Below, piece by piece: positions 59,961 through 64,000 of a stretch of 64,000 nt of DNA (position 1 is the first letter of the stretch; every line of letters begins with the position of its first letter). The notes beneath the pieces were generated by a model, which was not told the DNA's origin, ran no database searches, and saw only the letters and a list, made by a program, of their open reading frames with translations. The translations under genes were made by a program, and so were the position numbers. Source of the stretch: Nocardioides hwasunensis (GTDB lineage: Bacteria > Actinomycetota > Actinomycetes > Propionibacteriales > Nocardioidaceae). The stretch lies in the NCBI RefSeq assembly GCF_014779665.1, contig NZ_JACXYY010000004.1:310001-374000 (forward strand), in the 5' to 3' direction.

Positions 59961-59972
59961 CAGCCTAGGCTG
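59961..59972. promoter_or_regulatory. Palindromic shared -10 for two divergent genes
   Basis: CAGCCTAGGCTG is self-complementary and contains TAGGCT on both strands. On each strand the box ends 6 bases before a start (ATG 59978 to the right, GTG 59955 to the left). The two leaderless promoters would overlap completely, so RNA polymerase could occupy only one at a time. Confidence 0.6.
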
Positions 59973-59977
59973 CGGAC

Positions 59978-60787
59978 ATGGAGACGAGTGGTGGCGCCGA
60001 CCGGATCGCCGTGCTGATCGATGCCGACAACACCTCGCACCGCTATGCCGAGGCGCTGCTGGACGAGATCGCGAAGTACGGCAACCCCACCATCAAGCGG
60101 GCCTACGGCGACTGGACCAACGCGCGGCTGAGCGGCTGGAGCAAGGAGCTCAACGCCCGAGCGATCCGCGGCATGCACCAGGGGGCGTTCACCAGCGGCA
60201 AGAACTCCACCGACTCGGCGCTGATCATCGATGCGATGGACCTGCTCTACGACGGCAACGTCGAGGCCTTCGCACTCGTCACGAGCGACAGCGACTTCAC
60301 CAGCCTGGCCCTGCGCCTGCGCGAGTCCGGCAAGGTCGTCTACGGCCTGGGCGGTGCGAAGACCCCGGCGTCGCTGCAGAACGCGTGCGACAAGTTCATC
60401 CGGCTCGAGCTCCTCGGCGACGACGACGGCGAGGCGGACCCGGAGTCGGACCCCGGGGCGGGTCAGGAGCCGGCAGAGAACGCCGACCGCGAGCCCAGCC
60501 ACGCACCCGAGATCAATCTCCAGAGCGCGCTGACCAAGGCGGTCAACGCGGTCGCCGACGACGACGGCTGGGCCACTCCGGGTGCGGTCGGCAACCACCT
60601 GCGCCGCACGCACCCCTCGCTCGACCCGCGCACCTACGGCCATCGCGGTCTCGAGGCGCTGCTGCGCGACCAGCCGTTCCTCGAGAGCGGCGGTGAGAAC
60701 GGCAGGACGACCGTGCGGGTCAAGGGCCACGGCAACGCCAAGCAGCAGAAGGCGCCGACCAAAAAGGCTGCCGCCAAGAAGTCCTGA
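59978..60787 (+). CDS. NYN-domain nuclease-like protein with LOTUS/OST-HTH domain
   Basis: Predicted 269-residue protein. Residues about 8-150 are a PIN-like NYN domain with VLIDADNTSHRYAEALLDEI, DSALIIDAMDLLY and VTSDSDFTSLALRLRESGK, providing the acidic residues of a metal-dependent RNase. After an acidic linker, about 178-240 are an OST-HTH/LOTUS domain (WATPGAVGNHLRRTHPSLDPRTYGHRGLEALL) that binds RNA or protein. The Lys/Ala-rich end is basic. Role is probably RNA processing or decay; targets are unknown. Confidence 0.85.
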   Translation: METSGGADRIAVLIDADNTSHRYAEALLDEIAKYGNPTIKRAYGDWTNARLSGWSKELNARAIRGMHQGAFTSGKNSTDSALIIDAMDLLYDGNVEAFALVTSDSDFTSLALRLRESGKVVYGLGGAKTPASLQNACDKFIRLELLGDDDGEADPESDPGAGQEPAENADREPSHAPEINLQSALTKAVNAVADDDGWATPGAVGNHLRRTHPSLDPRTYGHRGLEALLRDQPFLESGGENGRTTVRVKGHGNAKQQKAPTKKAAAKKS

Positions 60788-60855
60788 CGGTCACGGTTGG
60801 GTCACGGGACCGTCACGACCGGAACCGGCGTCGTCGCGCCCGGCGTCGGAGGGCC

Positions 60856-61827
60856 ATGAGCATCCTCCGCACGCCGCGCCTGCGCACCGCAGGCGTCCTC
60901 ACCGCGATCACCATGACGGCCCTCCTGGCCGCCTGCTCCGCCGGGACCGACGACCACCAGGCGTCCTCGGCGGACATGTCGGAGTCCGAGGGTGTGTCCG
61001 ACGGCTCCGGCGGCTCGTCGGCAGGCGGGAGGGCCGAGGCGCCCAGCGCGACCTCACGCGAGCTCGGCGACGCGCCGGCAGATGCCGGCACCTCGTCCGC
61101 GAAGGGCCCGACGACCCCGGAGATGGAGCGGTCGGTGATCTCCAGCGGCACGGTGTCCCTCGCCAGTGACGACGTCTCCGGGACCCGGCGCGACGTGCAG
61201 CGGATCGTCGACGAGCAGGGTGGCGAGATCGCCGAGGAGTCCACCGAGACCGAGACGAGCGGCGAGGCGTCGTACTCCCGGCTCGTGGTGCGGGTGCCGA
61301 GCGCGAAGTTCGGGGCGACCATGGAGGCGCTGGAGGCCGCGGGCGTGCTGCGCTCGTCCTCCCGCGGCTCGGAGGACGTGACGACCCAGGTCCTCGACAC
61401 CGGCGTGCGGGTGCGTGCGCAGCAGGCCAGCCTCAAGCGGGTCGAGCTGCTGCTCGCGGAGGCGAGGTCGCTCAAGGACGTCATCTGGATCGAGTCCCAG
61501 CTCACCGGCCGGCAGGCCGAGCTCGACTCGCTGAAGTCCCAGCAGTCGTGGCTCGCCGACCAGACCTCGCTGTCGACGATCACCGTCGACATCTCGCGCC
61601 GGGAGGTGGTCGAGGACGAGCCCGGCGGCCACGACGAGCCCGCGGGCTTCCTCTCCGGCCTCGACGGCGGGATGAGGGCGATGGACGCGACGTTTGTGGC
61701 CGTGACCACCGTCCTCGGGGCGCTGCTCCCCTTCGCCGTGGTGGCCCTCGTGCTCGGCCTGCCGGCCTGGCTCGTCGTGCGCCGGCGCCGCGCAGCCTCT
61801 GCGTCCGTCCCCGCGGCCGACGCCTGA
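60856..61827 (+). CDS. DUF4349 lipoprotein
   Basis: Predicted 323-residue lipoprotein: lipobox LLAACS with Cys27, a Ser/Gly linker, a DUF4349 domain (VSLASDDVSGTRRDVQRIVDEQGGEIAEES onwards), a coiled coil (QASLKRVELLLAEARSLKDVIWIESQLTGRQAELDSLKSQ is its extent) and a C-terminal membrane helix (about 285-308). So both ends are membrane-linked. GGAGGG precedes the ATG. The function of DUF4349 is not established. Confidence 0.85.
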   Translation: MSILRTPRLRTAGVLTAITMTALLAACSAGTDDHQASSADMSESEGVSDGSGGSSAGGRAEAPSATSRELGDAPADAGTSSAKGPTTPEMERSVISSGTVSLASDDVSGTRRDVQRIVDEQGGEIAEESTETETSGEASYSRLVVRVPSAKFGATMEALEAAGVLRSSSRGSEDVTTQVLDTGVRVRAQQASLKRVELLLAEARSLKDVIWIESQLTGRQAELDSLKSQQSWLADQTSLSTITVDISRREVVEDEPGGHDEPAGFLSGLDGGMRAMDATFVAVTTVLGALLPFAVVALVLGLPAWLVVRRRRAASASVPAADA

Positions 61828-61834
61828 GCCGCCC

Positions 61835-61891
61835 AGGGTGGCGGCGTACGACATCCGATCCGCGGTCCACGATGTCGTACGCCGCCACCCT
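61835..61891. repeat. Hairpin copy 1 next to the DUF4349 gene stop
   Basis: A perfect 20-base stem (61835-61854 with 61872-61891; core GGTGGCGGCGTACGACAT) around a 17-base loop starting CCGATC. It begins 8 bases past the stop. A near-identical direct copy lies at 62108-62162. It can terminate transcription from either side. Confidence 0.7.
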
Positions 61892-61911
61892 CGTGGTGTT
61901 CGCCCTGACCA

Positions 61912-61949
61912 TCGCCCCGCGACGGGCTCGTACGACGATCGCGGGGCGA
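61912..61949. repeat. Hairpin with 11-base stem
   Basis: TCGCCCCGCGA pairs exactly with TCGCGGGGCGA around a 16-base loop, just upstream of the 53-base tandem repeats, overlapping their first bases. Confidence 0.55.
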
Positions 61950-62086
61950 CATCTCGGACACGTGTGCCAGCTGTCGCCCCTCAACCACCGGATCGAGGGC
62001 GACATCTCGGACACGTGTGCCAGTTGTCGCCCCTCAACCACCGGATCGAGGGCGACATCTCGGACACGTGTGCCGGCTGTGGCCCG
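61946..62086. repeat. 53-base tandem repeat, about 2.7 copies
   Basis: Units begin GCGACATCTCGGACACGTGT at 61946, 61999 and 62052; the first two are nearly identical and the third stops after 35 bases. Each unit is itself a potential hairpin, GGCGACA pairing with TGTCGCC around a palindromic ACACGTGT. No convincing gene covers the interval 61828-62162. Confidence 0.8.
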
Positions 62087-62107
62087 CGACCGACGCCTGA
62101 GCCGCCG

Positions 62108-62162
62108 GGGTGGCGGCGCGCGACATCCGATCAGCGGCTCACGATGTCGTGCGCCGCCACCC
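62108..62162. repeat. Hairpin copy 2 next to the ssuD stop
   Basis: Direct copy of the hairpin at 61835-61891: GGTGGCGGCG..GACAT pairs with the right arm with one G-T mismatch; the loop again starts CCGATC. It touches the ssuD stop at 62163, so both convergent genes end at a copy of the same element. Confidence 0.7.
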
Positions 62163-63305
62163 TCACGAAGCAGCCGCCCGGGAGCCGAACGGGACCGACG
62201 CGTGCGTCGCGGCCGGGGCCGGGTGGGTCCAGAGGCCGCGCCGTTCGAGCACGGGCAGCACGCCCTCACCGAACTGGTAGGCGCCCTCGAGGTGGGGGTA
62301 CGCCGACAGCACGAGCTCCTCGATGCCGACCGAGCGGTACTCCTCGATGAGGTCGGCGACCTCCTCGTGGCTGCCGACGAGGGCGGTGCCGGCACCGCCG
62401 CGGACGAGCCCCACGCCGGCCCAGAGGTTCGGGTGGATCTCGAGAGCGTCGCGACTGCCGCGGTTGAGGGCCAGCATGTTCTGCTGGCCGACCGACTCGG
62501 AGCGCTTGAGGCCCTCCTGGACGCGGGCGATGTCCTCGTCGGAGATGCCGGCGAGCAGCCGGTCTGCCTCGGCCCACGCCTCCTCGGAGGTGTCGCGGGT
62601 GATCACGTGGACGCGGAGGCCGAAGCGCAGCTCACGGCCCCGCTCGGCGGCGAGCTCCCGGATCCACGCGACCTTCCTCGCGACCGCGGCGGGCGGCTCG
62701 CCCCAGGTCAGGTAGACGTCGGCGTGCTCGGCGGCGACCTGTCCGGCGGCCGGCGAGGACCCGCCGAAGTAGATCTCCGGGATCGGGTCGGGCAGGTGCT
62801 GCAGCGTGGCGCGATCGACGCGCAGGTGCTGGCCGGCGTAGGTCACCTCCTCCCCCGCCCAGAGCCGCCGCACGATCGAGAGGAACTCCCCGCACCGCTC
62901 GTAGCGGCCGTCCTTGTCGAGGAAGTCTCCGTAGGCGCGCTGCTCGTGCGACTCCCCGCCGGTGACGACGTTGAGCAGCAGCCGGCCGCCGGAGAGGTTC
63001 TGGAAGGTCGCCGCCATCTGCGCGGCGAGCGTCGGCGAGGTCAGGCCCGGCCGGAAGGCGACGAGGAACTTCAGCCGCTCCGAGAGCGGCGCGAGCATCG
63101 CGGTCGTCAGCCACGCGTCCTCGCACCAGGCGCCGGTGGGCGTGAGCGCGGCCTCGAAGCCGAGCTGCTCGGCGCTGCGCGCGATCTGCCCCAGGTAGGG
63201 CACGCTCGCCGGTCGGCCGGCGACGCCGTGCTCGACGCCGTGGCCGCCGCTCACGACCTGGCGGCCATCGCCTCCGTTGGTGGGCAGGAACCAGTGGAAC
63301 TTCAT
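62163..63305 (-). CDS. ssuD: FMNH2-dependent alkanesulfonate monooxygenase
   Basis: Predicted 380-residue flavin-dependent luciferase-like enzyme that releases sulfite from alkanesulfonates. MKFHWFLPTNGGDGR and the RPGLTSPTLAAQMAATFQNLSGGRLLLNVVTGG region match SsuD, as does its length (about 380). GGLLLNVVTGGE-type Gly motif and RYERCGEFLSIVRRLW are typical of the family. GGAC precedes the ATG. It is adjacent to an SfnB-like gene, consistent with use of organosulfur compounds when sulfate is scarce; the SsuE-type flavin reductase is not in the window. Confidence 0.9.
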   Translation of the reverse strand: MKFHWFLPTNGGDGRQVVSGGHGVEHGVAGRPASVPYLGQIARSAEQLGFEAALTPTGAWCEDAWLTTAMLAPLSERLKFLVAFRPGLTSPTLAAQMAATFQNLSGGRLLLNVVTGGESHEQRAYGDFLDKDGRYERCGEFLSIVRRLWAGEEVTYAGQHLRVDRATLQHLPDPIPEIYFGGSSPAAGQVAAEHADVYLTWGEPPAAVARKVAWIRELAAERGRELRFGLRVHVITRDTSEEAWAEADRLLAGISDEDIARVQEGLKRSESVGQQNMLALNRGSRDALEIHPNLWAGVGLVRGGAGTALVGSHEEVADLIEEYRSVGIEELVLSAYPHLEGAYQFGEGVLPVLERRGLWTHPAPAATHASVPFGSRAAAS

Positions 63306-63327
63306 CGCAGTCCTTTCGTCCGGCCCG

Positions 63328-63365
63328 CTGGTGGAGCAGCGAGCGCTGTCGAGCGTGTCGAGACC
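63328..63365. repeat. Dispersed intergenic repeat, copy 2
   Basis: GTGGAGCAGCGAGCGCTGTC...GTGTCGAGACC between ssuD and sfnB; it shares ends with 55171-55209. The centre AGCGCT is self-complementary, allowing a hairpin. Confidence 0.5.
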
Positions 63366-63376
63366 GGGGCCAGGCA

Positions 63377-64000
63377 TCAGAGCTGGCCGTGGTTGGGCGG
63401 TGGCGTGCCGTCGACGGCCCACCGCCCGAGGTGCTGGACCTTCCAGGCGGCCGGGTCGTGCAGCGTGTGCGTGCGCGCGTTGCGCCAGTGCCGGTTGAGG
63501 TTGAGCTGGTCGAGGGCCGATCGGGTGCCCGCGACCTCGAAGAGCCGGCTGGAGACGTCGACCGCCGTGGCGGCCGAGTGCGCGCGTACGGCGGCGACCG
63601 CGAGGCTCGCGGCCGCTGCACTCTCCGCGGTCAGGTCGGCGTCGGCCGCGTCGACGGCGAGTCCCGCCTCGCGCAGCAGCGCCTCGGAGGCCCGGACGGC
63701 GAGCTCCATCTGCCCCAGCCCCTGGACGACGAGCGGGTCGTCGGTCGCCCGCTCGACCTGCGCGTCGGGGTAGGGCCGTGACGTCGTCCGGACGAAGGCG
63801 GCCGACTCCTCGAGCGCGGCGCGGGCGATGCCGACGTCGATCGCTGCGTGCAGCACCTGGGCGAACGCACCGTAGGTCTGCGGACCGGTGAAGGTCAGGT
63901 GGTAGGGCGTGATGCGGTCGTCGTGGACGTCGACGTCCACCAGCTCGACGGTGCCGCTGGCGGTGGTGCGCTGGCCCATGCCGGCCCAGTCGTCGCTCAC
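63377..64000 (-). CDS. SfnB/DszC-like acyl-CoA dehydrogenase-family monooxygenase, 5' end missing
   Basis: C-terminal 207 residues of an acyl-CoA-dehydrogenase-fold oxidoreductase of the sulfur-acquisition (SfnB/DszC) group; the family is about 400 residues and the frame is open at the right edge, so the real start lies outside the window. The visible part has the helical C-terminal domain (FAQVLHAAIDVGIARAALEESAAFVR) and LNRHWRNARTHTLHDPAAWK, in which the RNARTHTLHDP segment is characteristic of the group. It lies 71 bases upstream of ssuD in the same direction and is probably co-transcribed. Confidence 0.85.
   Translation of the reverse strand: MSDDWAGMGQRTTASGTVELVDVDVHDDRITPYHLTFTGPQTYGAFAQVLHAAIDVGIARAALEESAAFVRTTSRPYPDAQVERATDDPLVVQGLGQMELAVRASEALLREAGLAVDAADADLTAESAAAASLAVAAVRAHSAATAVDVSSRLFEVAGTRSALDQLNLNRHWRNARTHTLHDPAAWKVQHLGRWAVDGTPPPNHGQL

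Noticed and set aside
61838..62350. 170-codon open frame across the repeat interval
   Set aside because: It runs through hairpins and tandem repeats into the antisense of ssuD, with no protein-like pattern.

Overview
The window is GC-rich actinobacterial chromosome, most consistent with Nocardioides or a close relative in the Nocardioidaceae. The grounds are strong G/C third-position bias, frequent GTG starts and 4-base ATGA/GTGA gene overlaps, -10 boxes of the TAnnnT type placed 6-7 bases before start codons, and the block tRNA-Gln, glmU, prs, rplY, pth, which I recall as conserved in Streptomyces-type genomes. The genus is an inference.

Region 1 (1-32.5 kb) is an exopolysaccharide/capsule locus of the Wzx/Wzy type. 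It holds an initiating sugar-phosphate transferase (cut by the left edge), a polysaccharide deacetylase, and a six-gene minus-strand operon (19078 down to 11876: glycosyltransferase, Wzx flippase, glycosyltransferase, Wzz-like co-polymerase, Wzy-like polymerase, glycosyltransferase). A second, eight-gene minus-strand operon (31524 down to 24011) is linked throughout by 4-base overlaps. It encodes a glycosyltransferase, WbpD/WbpB/WbpE-like enzymes for a di-N-acetylated uronic acid, an epimerase/dehydratase with a second aminotransferase and a NeuD/PglD-like acetyltransferase, and a fused PssD/PssE-like glycosyltransferase. A small LytR-CpsA-Psr-like protein could attach polymer to the wall. Interleaved are a four-gene operon (acyltransferase, acyl-CoA ligase, PLP decarboxylase, acyl carrier protein), two tandem beta-helix exoproteins and a 1583-residue secreted protein with a dimethylformamidase-like head and four DUF4082 modules. 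A short inverted-repeat motif (CCC-N7-GGG) lies upstream of these transcription units at six places, suggesting one regulon for the polymer, its decoration and its secreted partner proteins.

Region 2 (32.5-40.3 kb) is conserved housekeeping: pth, rplY/ctc, pepN, prs, glmU and tRNA-Gln, with strong hairpins between rplY and pth and a CRISPR-repeat-like inverted pair between pepN and prs. GlmU supplies UDP-GlcNAc to the sugar pathways of region 1.

Region 3 (40.4-53.6 kb) has two coupled ABC ATPase/permease pairs, a secreted glycosyl hydrolase, a cassette of small type VII secretion-like proteins, an ATP-dependent DNA ligase, a sulfotransferase and, divergent from it, a GT4-Stealth fusion likely to build a phosphate-linked surface polymer.

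Region 4 (53.6-64 kb) is mixed: a stand-alone LigD-type polymerase/primase, msrB, a lipoprotein, a cysteine dioxygenase-rhodanese operon with a striking operator, hemQ and hemG for coproporphyrin-dependent heme synthesis, an NYN/LOTUS protein, a DUF4349 lipoprotein, a 335-base gene-free interval packed with hairpins and a 53-base tandem repeat, and an ssuD-sfnB sulfur-scavenging pair cut by the right edge. Gene-free intervals not listed separately are under about 200 bases, and I saw nothing distinctive in them.
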